DNA of 64,000 nt, from NCBI RefSeq assembly GCF_009848505.1, contig NZ_WWDL01000002.1, forward strand, positions 1 to 64,000, read 5' to 3'. A program made the position numbers and the translations under genes. The notes under the pieces are model-generated. The model saw nothing but the letters and a program-made list of their open reading frames with translations, was not told where the DNA came from and searched no databases. Below are positions 53,759 to 64,000 of this stretch, piece by piece (positions within the stretch are counted from its first letter, which is position 1; each line of letters begins with the position of its first letter). This DNA comes from Muricoccus harenae. GTDB lineage: Bacteria; Pseudomonadota; Alphaproteobacteria; Acetobacterales; Acetobacteraceae.

Positions 53759-54562
53759 ATGACGGCCGACAGACCCCTGGTCATGGACGGAGCAGCCCAT
53801 GACGCCGCTTCCCTCCCGGTCGAGATCCGCTTCGACAAGGTCTCGAAGCACTTCCGGCGCCCGGACGGAGAGGGCACCTTCGTCGCGGTCGAGGATGTCA
53901 ATCTCGACATCCACCAGGGCGAGCTGGTGGCGCTGCTGGGCAAGGCAGGCTGCGGCAAGTCCACCCTGTTCAACATGATTGCCGGCCTTCAGGCGCCCTC
54001 CAGCGGCGCAGTCCACGTGCAGCAGCACGACCCGTTCAAGGAGTTTGCGGCATTGCGGGGCCGCATTGCCATCGTGTTCCAGAACGACCGCCTGCTGCCC
54101 TGGCGCAGTGCGTTGGACAATGCTGCTTTCGGTCTGGAGATGATGGACGTGCCGCTGGCTCGGCGGCACGAGGCCGCGCGGCACTGGCTGGCACGGCTTG
54201 GGCTGCAAGGGCATGAAAACGACTACCCGCACGCCCTCTCCGGCGGCATGCGGCAGCGCGTGGCTATTGCCCGTGCCTTTGCCACCGATGCGCCGATCAT
54301 GCTTTGCGACGAACCTCTCTCGGCCCTCGATGAGATCACGGCGGCGCGGCTGCGGCTCGAATTTGCTGAACTCTTGCGGGAGGCTGGCCGGACCGCCGCG
54401 TTCATCACGCATTCGATTGGCGAGGCCCTGGATATCGGCACGCGCGTCGTCGTGCTGCAGCGTCCGGCACGCATCGCCTACGACGTCCGCCTGGGCGCGA
54501 CGCCTGCGGAGGCCGAGCGGACCGAGGTGCGTCGCCGCATCATGGATGTTCTGACGATGTAG
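53759..54562 (+). CDS. ABC transporter ATP-binding protein, SsuB/TauB type
   Basis: 267-residue ATPase of the nitrate/sulfonate/taurine importer group. Walker A GKAGCGKST, Q-loop VFQNDRLLPWRSA, signature LSGGMRQRVAIARA, Walker B IMLCDEPLSALD and H-loop THSIGEALD are intact. AGGAAA upstream supports this ATG; a GTG at 53738 overlapping the permease stop is an alternative. No periplasmic receptor of this class is in the window. Confidence 0.92.
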   Translation: MTADRPLVMDGAAHDAASLPVEIRFDKVSKHFRRPDGEGTFVAVEDVNLDIHQGELVALLGKAGCGKSTLFNMIAGLQAPSSGAVHVQQHDPFKEFAALRGRIAIVFQNDRLLPWRSALDNAAFGLEMMDVPLARRHEAARHWLARLGLQGHENDYPHALSGGMRQRVAIARAFATDAPIMLCDEPLSALDEITAARLRLEFAELLREAGRTAAFITHSIGEALDIGTRVVVLQRPARIAYDVRLGATPAEAERTEVRRRIMDVLTM

Positions 54563-54607
54563 GCGGAATGGACTCCAGCCATCGTTTCCGCATTCCAGAG
54601 AGATTCC

Positions 54608-55387
54608 ATGTTTCGGCGCCTTCGCGATCTTGATGTGCATGTACAGATTGCCGGACCCCAGGAGGCCGAGCTTCTGCTCTTTCTGCACTCGCTCGACACC
54701 AACTTGCATGTCCGGGACGCGCAGGCGGAATCCCTGTCCGCACATTTCCGAGTGGTGCGTCCCGACCTGCGTGGGCACGGCCTGACGTCCGTGCCAGCGG
54801 GGCCGTACAGCATTGATGAGATGGCGCGCGACGCGCTCGCCCTGCTGGACGAGCTGGGCGTCAGCCAAGCTCATGTGGCGGGCCTGTCAATCGGCGGCCT
54901 CATTGCTCAGTCCTTGGCGGTGCAGGCCCCTGCGCGCGTGTCGAGCCTGATCCTGTGCGATACTGCGATGGTTATTCCCCCAGCAGAGCTCTGGCATCAG
55001 CGCGCCGCCATTGCGCGGCGCGAAGGGCTCGAGAGCCTTGTGGAAGCCGTACTGTCGCGCTGGGTGACGGCTTCCTTCCAGGGAACGCCAGAGGCTGCGG
55101 GATTACGGGCGATGTTGCACAGGACCGCACCGGATGGATATGCCGGGGCAGCAGAAGCCATCGCGGCCGCAGACCTCACGCAGTCCACGTCTGGCCTATC
55201 AGTTCCGACACTGATTCTCGTCGGGGACCAGGATCTTGCCACGCCGGTGGCTGCGGCCGAGGCCATGCGCGATGCCATCCCGGGAGCTCAGCTGAAGCAG
55301 CTATCCGGTCTGGCGCATATCCCCACGATTGAGGGGCTGGAGGCAGTGACAGAGGCAATGCGGCGCTTCTTGCTCCATAGGCTTTAG
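54608..55387 (+). CDS. Alpha/beta hydrolase, 3-oxoadipate enol-lactonase-like
   Basis: 259-residue hydrolase. LLLFLHSLDTNLHVRDAQ, RPDLRGHGLTSVPAG, nucleophile elbow AGLSIGGLIAQSLA, acid LVGDQDLATP and histidine SGLAHIPTIE form the complete triad, as in PcaD-type enzymes. It sits 45 bases after the ATPase gene. Its TAG stop codon takes its last base from the IS5-type remnant, so the original C-terminus may have been slightly longer. Confidence 0.88.
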   Translation: MFRRLRDLDVHVQIAGPQEAELLLFLHSLDTNLHVRDAQAESLSAHFRVVRPDLRGHGLTSVPAGPYSIDEMARDALALLDELGVSQAHVAGLSIGGLIAQSLAVQAPARVSSLILCDTAMVIPPAELWHQRAAIARREGLESLVEAVLSRWVTASFQGTPEAAGLRAMLHRTAPDGYAGAAEAIAAADLTQSTSGLSVPTLILVGDQDLATPVAAAEAMRDAIPGAQLKQLSGLAHIPTIEGLEAVTEAMRRFLLHRL

Positions 55388-55713
55388 GATCTGTGACTGG
55401 ACTGGGCGATGCGTAGGTTGATCATCGTGGCGGCGAGGTGGGCGAAGCCCATCCAGCTGCGGCGCGTCTTGGCACGCCAAGGGCGATGCGATCCCAGTCT
55501 TTGACGCTGGAGAACAGGTTCTCGGCACGGTGACATCGGGCGTACAGCTTGGGATCTTGGGGAGGCGGATCGACCATGCCTCGCTTGGGCGTCGTCCAGG
55601 CTCATCCCGGTCATGACTGGTCCACCCTGAAAGCCCCAAGGATTTCCAAGGTGGCGCGCCCAAAGACTGTATCTGCGCCCAAAGGGCCAATCAGTCAGCG
55701 CAATTACAGACCC
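55387..55713 (-). mobile_element. Internally deleted IS5-family element with terminal repeats and TA flanks
   Basis: The ends are imperfect inverted repeats: GGATCTGTGACTGGACTG at the left and GGGTCTGTAATTGCGCTG as the complement of the right. Both are flanked by TA (55385-55386 and 55714-55715), as expected of an IS5-type insertion. Inside, the minus strand encodes only the last part of a DDE transposase, LYARCHRAENLFSSVKDWDR, then after a frameshift TRRSWMGFAHLAATMINLR. At 327 bases it is far shorter than an intact element of about 800-900. It cannot move on its own but could be mobilised in trans. Confidence 0.8.
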
Positions 55714-55839
55714 TAAGGGAAACTTCTTGGTAGAATTTTCCGATGAGCGAAACGCGCAGTGTTGCCTTGGCGAAGTCCCTCATTGCGCAGGAAGGCGCAT
55801 GGGATTGAACAACAACGGCGGAAGAGAGAATCGGCGGAA

Positions 55840-56424
55840 ATGATCGGTGCGGTGCATCGCTGCGGCTGGGCGGAGGGTAATCCGCTGATGAGCGCCTACC
55901 ATGACACCGAATGGGGTATGCCCGTCCATGATCCGCGCATGCTCTAGGAAACCTTGATGCTGGAGAGCTTTCAGGCAGGGCTGGCCTGGATCACCGTGCT
56001 GCGCAAACGCGACGCCTTCCGGCAGGGCTTCGCCGGCTTTGATCCGTTCGTGGTTGCAGACTTTGGAGAGGAGGACATCCTGCGCCTGCTCGACAACCCT
56101 GGGATCATCCGCTCGCGCGCCAAGATCGAGGCGACCATCGAGGGGGCGCAAATCTACTGCGGCATGGCCGAACGCGGGGAAGACTTCGGCACCTTCACCT
56201 GGTCCTTCACCGGCGGCAAGGTGTTGATGGGGGACGGCGAGAGTCGGGTCACGACGCCGCCGCTTTCGGAGAAGATATCGAAGGAGTTGAAGCGACGCGG
56301 CTTCAAATTCGTCGGGCCGTCGATCACCTATGCCTGGATGCAAGCCGTAGGAATCGTGAACGACCATGCGTCGGATTGCTTCCGCCGCCGAGAGGTCACG
56401 CGCGCCCATTCGCTTGCTGGTTGA
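55840..56424 (+). pseudogene. tag: DNA-3-methyladenine glycosylase I with in-frame amber codon
   Basis: Base-excision repair glycosylase. The single reading frame gives CGWAEGNPLMSAYHDTEWG, then TAG at 55945-55947, then ETLMLESFQAGLAWITVLRK, KRRGFKFVGPSITYAWMQA and NDHASDC. The zinc ligands (C8, H21, and the late H and C) are all present. The stop lies where relatives have tryptophan or phenylalanine before the glutamate, so TGG to TAG is the simplest change. Everything else looks intact, so this is a recent break or a sequencing error. It lies 126 bases from the IS5 remnant. Confidence 0.85.
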
Positions 56425-56453
56425 TCTGCGGCATCGGGCTTTGAGCGAGTGGC

Positions 56454-57395
56454 TCAGGAACTGGCGGAGCCCAGGGCTTCACGCAACCAGGCTACTCCCG
56501 CATCCGCCAAGGCTGCTTCCGGGATGACGGCTCGGATCTGAAACCGGGGCAACTCCAGAGGCGCCTCCCTCACGACCACCCCGGATGGTGGTGCAAACGC
56601 CAGCGCAAAGCTCCGCGGCACCGCGGCGAGCAGATCTGTCGTCGCGATGAGCGCTATGGCCATGAAGAAGCTTGGCACCGTCAGTGCCACACGTCGTGCC
56701 AGCCCAAGACGGGTGAGCGCATCATCCACGAAGCCATGAGCATCGCCAGAGAGGGACACGACCATGTGGCCGGCGGCGCAATAGTGCTCCAGGCTCGGTG
56801 TTCGGGCGAGGGGGTGCCCTGACCGCGTGACGATGACGAAATCGTCCTCTTGGAGGGTCTTGGCATCGCAGCGTGCGGGAATCGCGTTAAAGGGACCGAT
56901 GGCGATATCCATGGCGCCAGATTCCAGATTTGCGAAGACCGGCTCCCAGGCCAGCTCAGTCGGCCTGCCGCCTTCGGGCGGCAGGAGTTGGCGTAGGCGG
57001 ATATCAATCCGCAGAGCGCTCTGCCGGAGCCTGGCAAGGAGAGGTGGCAGGAACACGGCCAGCACCCCATCGGGAGCGCCGATGGTGAAATGTCGGGTGG
57101 AGGTTGCCGGATCGAAGGGTGCCGCGGTGGCGATGACGTTTCTGATCTCGGACAGCACCATACCGATCGGCCCGGCGAGTTCGATTGCCCGCGCGGTCGG
57201 CACCACGCCCTTGGGGGTCCTCAGAAAAACGGGATCGTTCAGCAGGCGTCGCAGCCGTCCTAGCCCATGGCTGACAGCGGAGGCTGAGAGATTCAGGCGG
57301 CTGGCTGCGCGCCCAACATGCCGCTCCCGCATCACCGCCTCGAAGAGGACGAGGAGGTTCAGGTCGGCGCGGGAGAGGTCAATTTCCTTCAGCAT
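56454..57395 (-). CDS. LysR-family transcriptional regulator
   Basis: 313 residues. DNA-binding region LNLLVLFEAVMRERHVGRAA, LNLSASAVSHGLGRLRRLL and PVFLRTPKGVVPTARA, a NodD-like or DSF-type subgroup layout. It converges on tag and is divergent from the DUF924 gene, the closest candidate target. Confidence 0.92.
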   Translation of the reverse strand: MLKEIDLSRADLNLLVLFEAVMRERHVGRAASRLNLSASAVSHGLGRLRRLLNDPVFLRTPKGVVPTARAIELAGPIGMVLSEIRNVIATAAPFDPATSTRHFTIGAPDGVLAVFLPPLLARLRQSALRIDIRLRQLLPPEGGRPTELAWEPVFANLESGAMDIAIGPFNAIPARCDAKTLQEDDFVIVTRSGHPLARTPSLEHYCAAGHMVVSLSGDAHGFVDDALTRLGLARRVALTVPSFFMAIALIATTDLLAAVPRSFALAFAPPSGVVVREAPLELPRFQIRAVIPEAALADAGVAWLREALGSASS

Positions 57396-57496
57396 GTTGC
57401 TGAATTCGTATCACTGGATACAGCAAGGGGCAGATGAAATTCTCCTGCGCGGTCGCGCTTCCTACAGCCAAACCGCTGAAATATCGGGAGGAGAAA

Positions 57497-58084
57497 GTGT
57501 CCCCTACGGAAGCCTGGAATGCTCAACAAAGCGGAGGCTGGTTGCTGGCGAGCGATGCCGCGGCGGTGGTCGCCTTCTGGCGCGAGGCCGGCCCCGGGCT
57601 GTGGTTTGCCAAGGATACCCGCTTCGATGACCAATTTCGTGGCCGTTTCCTGGCCCTGCATGAAGCTGCATCGCGCGGGGAATGCGCGGGCTGGGTCGCT
57701 ACTCCCGAGGGCGCATTGGCACTGCTTCTTCTCCTAGACCAATTCCCGCGCAACGCCTTTCGTGGCACTCCGCGGATGTATGCGACGGATGGGATGGCGC
57801 GCGCCATCGCGGCGAAGGCGATCGATGCAGGCCATGACGGCAGTATCGACCAGCCGCTGAGGCTCTTCTTGTATCTGCCCTTTGCCCATTCGGAAGATCT
57901 GGCCGATCAGAATCGGTCGGTCGATCTGGCGGAACGCCTCGGCGAACCGGACCACTCACACGCGAGGCGGCATCGCTCGATCATCCAGCGCTTCGGCCGC
58001 TTTCCGCATCGCAACCCGATCCTTGGCCGGTACATGACGCCGGAGGAGCAGCATTTTCTCGATGGGGGCGGCTATTCCGGTTGA
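57497..58084 (+). CDS. DUF924-family protein
   Basis: 195 residues from a GTG preceded by GGGAGGAG; this is preferred over the ATG at 57434, which has no ribosome site and adds an unmatched leader. VVAFWREAGPGLWFAKDTRF, LLLLDQFPRNAFRGTPRMYA and YLPFAHSEDLADQ are the hallmarks of this helical family, which has a tetratricopeptide-like fold and unknown function. It stands alone. Confidence 0.9.
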   Translation: MSPTEAWNAQQSGGWLLASDAAAVVAFWREAGPGLWFAKDTRFDDQFRGRFLALHEAASRGECAGWVATPEGALALLLLLDQFPRNAFRGTPRMYATDGMARAIAAKAIDAGHDGSIDQPLRLFLYLPFAHSEDLADQNRSVDLAERLGEPDHSHARRHRSIIQRFGRFPHRNPILGRYMTPEEQHFLDGGGYSG

Positions 58085-58228
58085 AGCCGCAAGTGACATG
58101 AACGCGCTTCCCGGGCCTGCCGGCAGGTGGTCGCACGGCTCAACAGCGCCGTACTCCATGGAGGGGATGAGCGGACGCCGCAGTTACGCCCGTCTGCCCA
58201 GTCAAATTGAGATTACAAGGAAGCCGCC

Positions 58229-58660
58229 ATGCTGCTCGGTCAAGTCGCTCTTCTTACGGCCGCTGTTTTCGCGGGCGCTGCCCTCTATATTACACTTGTC
58301 GAGCAGCCCGCGCGGCTGGGGCTGGACGATTGGTCCCAACTAGCAGAGTGGAAGCCTTCATACAGGCGTGGTGCAGCGATGCAGGGGCCCCTTGCCGCAG
58401 CGGGATGCCTTCTGGGGCTCCTGGCGTGGTGGCAGACCGGCCATGTCGGCTGGACTCTCGGGGCGCTGCTTATGGTGGCCAACTGGCCCTTCACCTTCCT
58501 TGCCATCATGCCAACCAACACCAGGCTCATGATGACTGAGCCGGCAATGGCCGGAGCCGAGAGCCGGGCCATGCTCGAGCGGTGGGGCTCACTCCATGCC
58601 GTGCGGACGGCGCTGGGCCTTGCCGCGTCCCTCGCTTTCCTCTGGGCCTCCGTCTCCTGA
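58229..58660 (+). CDS. DUF1772-family membrane protein
   Basis: 143-residue protein with four hydrophobic helices: QVALLTAAVFAGAALYITLV, PLAAAGCLLGLLAWW, LGALLMVANWPFTFLAIMP and LGLAASLAFLWAS. The conserved PTNTRL and late RW-HAVRT segments fit the DUF1772/anthrone-oxygenase-like family. AAGGAAG precedes the ATG. Function unknown. Confidence 0.85.
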   Translation: MLLGQVALLTAAVFAGAALYITLVEQPARLGLDDWSQLAEWKPSYRRGAAMQGPLAAAGCLLGLLAWWQTGHVGWTLGALLMVANWPFTFLAIMPTNTRLMMTEPAMAGAESRAMLERWGSLHAVRTALGLAASLAFLWASVS

Positions 58661-58716
58661 GCAGGCGCACCCCGGGGCGAAGTGCCTGAACTGGCAGGCG
58701 GGAAGGACGCGGCAGG

Positions 58717-58734
58717 CCCGCCCGGGCGGGTTGT
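58717..58734 (+). terminator. Perfect palindrome with short T-rich tail
   Basis: CCCGCCCGGGCGGG at 58717-58730 is a perfect 14-base palindrome followed by TTGTTG, 57 bases after the DUF1772 gene. It could act as a terminator before the rpoD promoter region. Confidence 0.45.
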
Positions 58735-59011
58735 TGAGGGCTGAGCTGCGGTAAAACCGCGCCCAGCCCCTCGTAAACTCGGCTTGGCACGAAGGTGGCA
58801 ACCGGCGCTTCAGCCCTGGGAAAGTGCCGGAACAGGCTGGCGATGCCGGACACGCAGGGCGGCAATGTCGCATAGTCGGCAACAAGTTCCATATTGGCTC
58901 TATGCGGGGAGCCGCTAAATCCCCAAATGGGCGGCTCCGGACGGGTCCCAATCCCGTGAGGAGGCGGCCGCGGGGCCGGACGCGCGGGTAGCAGGACGAA
59001 GAGGAGCGGGC
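58735..59011. other. rpoD upstream region
   Basis: About 280 bases before the sigma factor gene. It contains an AT-richer patch near 58880-58920 (CCATATTGGCTCTATG) that may hold the promoter, and GAGGAG as ribosome site just before rpoD. I see no further gene. Confidence 0.4.
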
Positions 59012-60922
<1,911 letters not shown>

Positions 60923-60928
60923 CGGAAG

Positions 60929-60956
60929 GGCGGCCGCCCGGTTCCGGGCGGCCGCC
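60929..60956 (+). terminator. rpoD terminator hairpin
   Basis: Seven bases after the rpoD stop, GGCGGCCGCCC-GGTTCC-GGGCGGCCGCC forms an eleven-pair GC stem with a six-base loop. There is no T-run, common in GC-rich genomes. It lies in the degenerate 3' end of the opposite araC pseudogene. Confidence 0.7.
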
Positions 60957-61696
60957 ACAATCGGCGGTTGCGAAAGCCGCTCGGGCTCCGCCGCTCACAG
61001 CGCTTGTCGAGTTCTGACGGCGCGACCCGGGCAATTTGCGAAAACTTGCCACGAAAGCGGAGGGTGTCTGATAGCCGACCGCCGGTGCGATTTCGGTGAT
61101 CGGCAGGTTAGGCGCAGCCAGCAGTTGGCGGGCGCGGCCAGTGCGCAGGGCGGTCGGCCACTGGTGGGGTGATTGCCCGGTGGCCAGGCGGAAGGCCGTA
61201 CAGAAATGGATGCGGCTAAGCCCGACGAGCGCCGCCACTTCCGCAAGACTGATTTCCTGGTCCAGGTGGTCCTGCATATAGCCGGTCACTTGCCGGACCT
61301 GCCAATCGGCGAGACCCCGGCGCGGGGACAGTTCCACGAGTGTCCCTATGGTCGAATGACCGCGCATCAGTTGAATGCACAGAAGGTCGACGACCTGCTC
61401 GACGAAGAGGCGGGACGCTGAATTGTTCAAGGCCGCCTTGTGGCCGAGCAGTTCCAGCAGCCGCCTCGCGGTCGGATACTAGAAGCCTACCCGCCCGATA
61501 AGCTCGATCTGCCTGCCATGGGCGAGGATTTTGGCGCAGGACTGCAGGCGCTGATTGGTCAAGTAGACATGCGACACCCCGATGGGCCCATTGATGTCCC
61601 AGCGGCTTGGCATCGCTGTGAATGCCAATCCCCCGCACAGTTGGGTTCCGGCGATAGGCGCTTTACAGCGCCATGTAGGCGCGCCTGCCAGAGCGC

Positions 61697-61714
61697 GCTC
61701 TCCGGCCGGAGAGC
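61697..61714. repeat. 18-base perfect palindrome
   Basis: GCTCTCCGGCCGGAGAGC is self-complementary. A second hairpin, GGCGCT-TTAC-AGCGCC, lies 24 bases to the left at 61658-61673. They flank the start of the araC pseudogene and may be an operator or the trace of an insertion. Confidence 0.4.
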
Positions 61715-61952
61715 CCGGCCAGGCGTGGTTCCCACAAGATCGGAACAATCTCCGCAATCCCCGGGAGGCGGCTCACCGCGGCCGGTCAGAGGGTTCGCCG
61801 GTCAGCAAGGAAGACCAACCCTCTGACCGAGCCACCGGAGGAACTCTCACCCGGCTGCGATGGACAGCACCGAAAGCGAGAACTTCCAGGCCGAGTAGCT
61901 GAACGGTCGCGCTGAAACCGATCCTCAACCCGCCAGATCAGGAGATATTCCC

Positions 61953-62123
61953 ATGCGCAAGATCCTCGGCGTTGCCGTCCTCGCCACCGCTCTGATCGGT
62001 GGTATCGCTGGTCCTTACCTTCGTGGAAGGCGATTACATCCTGGGATCCACCGCCATCCCAACATGGATGCAGGCAAATGGCCGCACGCCGCTTGCCAGC
62101 AATTCCGGCCGGTCCGTTCTTGA
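61953..62123 (+). CDS. Small putative exported protein, probably frameshifted
   Basis: An ATG behind GGAG opens a 56-codon frame with a good signal peptide (RKILGVAVLATALIGGIAG). The following codons look natural only in the +1 frame, which reads VEGDYILGSTAIPTWMQANG and SNSGRSVLEQSGATGGGQHR before its stop at 62158. One base change near 62010-62030 would join them into a secreted peptide of about 68 residues. I do not recognise the family. Confidence 0.4.
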   Translation: MRKILGVAVLATALIGGIAGPYLRGRRLHPGIHRHPNMDAGKWPHAACQQFRPVRS

Positions 62124-62416
62124 GCAGTCGGGCGCGACAGGCGGCGGGCAGCACCGCTGATCAGCCGCCTTCCAGGGTCTGTGAGGGCCCGACTTGATGG
62201 TGCAGGGAGGGCTGCAGGCGTGGCCGGCGGACCTTTCGCGTGTTTGCCGAAGCGCGGAACTGTAGCTGGCACCCGCTGTGGCGGTGGTCCGCCGCCGAGT
62301 TGACCTCTGCGCGACAGGCGGCGCAACCTGCAGGGCGCTGGAGGAAGCGGAAACGTCGCCCGGATGGCCCAGGCCATGCGGGCCCGCGCCGGCATGATCC
62401 CGGCCCGGGAGGCATA

Positions 62417-63556
62417 ATGAACGACGCCGGCCTATCCGACATCCATTTGGCGCTGCGTGATGCCGCGCGCCGCTTTGCGGAGGCCAAGATCGCTCCCCTG
62501 GCGGCCACGCTGGATGAGGAGGAGCGCTATCCCTCCGATCTGTACCGCGAGCTCGCCTCCCTCGGCCTTTTCGGCATCACTGTGCCCGAGGCACTGGGCG
62601 GCGCCGGTGCCGATGCCCTGGCCTATGCGCTGGTCATGGAGGAAATGTCGCGCGGCTATGCCTCGGTCGCCGATCAGGTGGGGCTGGTAGAACTGCTCGG
62701 GACGCTGCTGACGCAGCACGGCACGCCCGCGCAGCAGGAGACATACCTTCGTCCCCTTTTGCGTGCAGAGCGCCGCTGTGCCTACGCCTTGACCGAGGCT
62801 GAAGCCGGCTCGGACCTGGCGGGGCTGAAGACCACGGCGCGGCGGGACGGGGATAGCTGGGTGCTGAATGGGGCCAAGCTGTGGATCCACAATGCGCCCG
62901 TGGCCGATTTCGCCGCCGTGCTGGCACGTACGGATCCGGATGCGGGTCATCGCGGCATGTCCATCCTTCTGGTGGACCTCAACAGCCCTGGCGTCACGCG
63001 GGACCGAAAGGAGCACAAGATGGGGCAGCGCGCCTCCCCTGTCGGGGGGCTGCGCTTCGATGAGGTACGACTAGCGGCGGATGCACTGCTGGGACCGGAA
63101 GGCCGCGGCTTTCACATGATGATGTCCGTGCTGGACAAGGGACGCATCGGCATCGCTGCACTCGCCGTCGGCATCCTGGCGGCCGCACTGGAGGAAAGCA
63201 TCGCCTATGCCAAGCAGCGGCGGCAGTTCGGTCAGCCGATCGCGGAATTCCAGGCGGTGCAATGGATGATTGCCGATATGGCGAAGGATGCGCATGCCGC
63301 GCGGCTCATGGTGCAACACGCCGCCCGCATCCTGGATTCCGGTGGCCGGGCGACACTCGAGGCCAGCATGGCGAAATGCTTCGCGTCCGACGCCGCCGTG
63401 GCGCGCACGGCAGATGCGGTGCAGATCCACGGCGGCAGCGGCTACATCCGGGGCGTTCGCGTCGAGCGCCTGTTCCGAGACGCCAAGATCACGCAGATTT
63501 ATGAGGGAACGAACCAGGTGCAGCGCATGATCATGGCCCGGACGCTTCTCGCATGA
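62417..63556 (+). CDS. Acyl-CoA dehydrogenase
   Basis: 379-residue FAD-dependent acyl-CoA dehydrogenase. GGGAGG precedes the ATG. GLFGITVPEALGGAGADALA, LTEAEAGSDLAGLKTTA, RQFGQPIAEFQAVQWMIAD and the catalytic glutamate in QIYEGTNQVQRMIM are all intact, unlike the copy at 40 kb. Its stop overlaps the next SDR start (ATGA), so the pair probably performs successive beta-oxidation-like steps. Confidence 0.95.
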   Translation: MNDAGLSDIHLALRDAARRFAEAKIAPLAATLDEEERYPSDLYRELASLGLFGITVPEALGGAGADALAYALVMEEMSRGYASVADQVGLVELLGTLLTQHGTPAQQETYLRPLLRAERRCAYALTEAEAGSDLAGLKTTARRDGDSWVLNGAKLWIHNAPVADFAAVLARTDPDAGHRGMSILLVDLNSPGVTRDRKEHKMGQRASPVGGLRFDEVRLAADALLGPEGRGFHMMMSVLDKGRIGIAALAVGILAAALEESIAYAKQRRQFGQPIAEFQAVQWMIADMAKDAHAARLMVQHAARILDSGGRATLEASMAKCFASDAAVARTADAVQIHGGSGYIRGVRVERLFRDAKITQIYEGTNQVQRMIMARTLLA

Positions 63557-64000
63557 ACATGCGTCCGGCGGCCCTTGTCACCGGCGCGCGACGTGGCATC
63601 GGCCGCGCGACCTGTATCGCCCTGGCGGCGAGAGGCTTCGACGTGGTCGGCGCCGATGTTTTCGAGGAAGGCGCAGCGGAAACGGCGGCCGAGGTGCAAG
63701 CGGCCGGGGGCCGCTTCACCTTCCTGCAGTCCGACATCGCCGCGCAGGATGCGCATGGAGCGCTGCTGGATGCGGCCTGGGAGGCATTCGGCGGGCTGGA
63801 ATGCCTGGTGAACAATGCCGGGGTCGGCGCCATGCGGCGTGGCGACCTGCTGGAGGTGACACCGGAATCCTGGGACCGTGCTTTCGATGTGAATGTCCGC
63901 GGTGGGTTCTTCCTTACCCAGACCGTGGCGAGGCGGATGCTGGCACCAGGGGCGCCGCGCCGCGGTGGACGCAGCATGGTCTTCGTCTCCTCGGCGAACG
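63553..64000 (+). CDS. SDR-family oxidoreductase, FabG-like (cut by window edge)
   Basis: N-terminal 149 codons of a short-chain dehydrogenase. RPAALVTGARRGIGRATCIA is the cofactor site, CLVNNAGVGAMRRGDL and FDVNVRGGFFLTQTVARRM follow, and the segment ends at the MVFVSSAN catalytic-serine strand. The catalytic tyrosine and lysine are beyond the window. Translation is coupled to the acyl-CoA dehydrogenase. Confidence 0.92.
   Translation, partial: MNMRPAALVTGARRGIGRATCIALAARGFDVVGADVFEEGAAETAAEVQAAGGRFTFLQSDIAAQDAHGALLDAAWEAFGGLECLVNNAGVGAMRRGDLLEVTPESWDRAFDVNVRGGFFLTQTVARRMLAPGAPRRGGRSMVFVSSAN

Overview
The window is high-GC DNA from a heterotrophic alphaproteobacterium. A Roseomonas-like member of the Acetobacteraceae is my best guess. 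This is inference from gene content (crowded Bug/TctC solute receptors, IclR/LysR/PucR regulators, CoA-based catabolic genes, an alphaproteobacterial-type RpoD); there is no rRNA to confirm it. Apart from rpoD the window is an accessory catabolic and transport region with clear signs of rearrangement: one insertion sequence running off the left edge, one internally deleted IS5-type remnant, and about ten broken or truncated genes.

Layout. 0-0.2 kb: start of an IS701-type transposase whose element end abuts a dipeptidase gene. 0.2-7.8 kb: minus-strand operon with an NtaA-type flavin monooxygenase, a complete polyamine/opine-type ABC importer, a Bug receptor and an M19 dipeptidase. 8-10.6 kb: a translationally coupled IclR-PucR regulator pair. 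10.6-19 kb: plus-strand catabolic block with two HMG-CoA-lyase-type enzymes, an SMP-30 lactonase, a family III CoA-transferase, three Bug receptors and a dihydroxyphthalate-decarboxylase-like protein. 19-26.6 kb: two SDR dehydrogenases around a Bug/FAD-oxidoreductase scar, a signal-peptide-bearing aspartase/fumarase-type lyase, a second NtaA-type monooxygenase and a Bug. 26.6-33 kb: ModA-like receptor, exported metallo-beta-lactamase-fold hydrolase, type I extradiol dioxygenase, LysR, two Bugs. 33-40.8 kb: minus-strand operons with Bug, SDR, alpha/beta hydrolase, an SCP2-like protein, a LivJ-type receptor, a 690-residue NDP-forming acyl-CoA ligase and an acyl-CoA dehydrogenase, with a divergent LysR. 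41-50 kb: truncated AAA ATPase, a gene-poor kilobase, a bestrophin-like membrane protein, a MOSC/VanB-reductase/cupin-regulator operon, a TRAP receptor followed by a truncated Bug, an aldo/keto reductase and a LysR. 50-55.4 kb: frameshifted enoyl-CoA hydratase, N-truncated molybdenum hydroxylase meeting an N-truncated ABC permease head to head, ABC ATPase and alpha/beta hydrolase. 55.4-64 kb: IS5 remnant, tag with an amber codon, LysR, DUF924, DUF1772, rpoD, araC with an amber codon, acyl-CoA dehydrogenase and a partial SDR.

How it works together. The general theme is capture of carboxylated or aromatic compounds by periplasmic receptors, then oxygenation, lyase cleavage, CoA activation and beta-oxidation-like steps. 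The receptors greatly outnumber the membrane transporters: there are eight full-length or nearly full-length Bug proteins plus two fragments, and no TctA/TctB; a TRAP receptor without DctQM; and LivJ- and ModA-type receptors without permeases. The most unusual items are the exported aspartase/fumarase-fold lyase near NtaA-type monooxygenases, the IclR-PucR coupled regulators, the HMG-CoA-lyase paralogue with an altered active-site loop, and the breakpoint between the molybdenum hydroxylase and the ABC permease.
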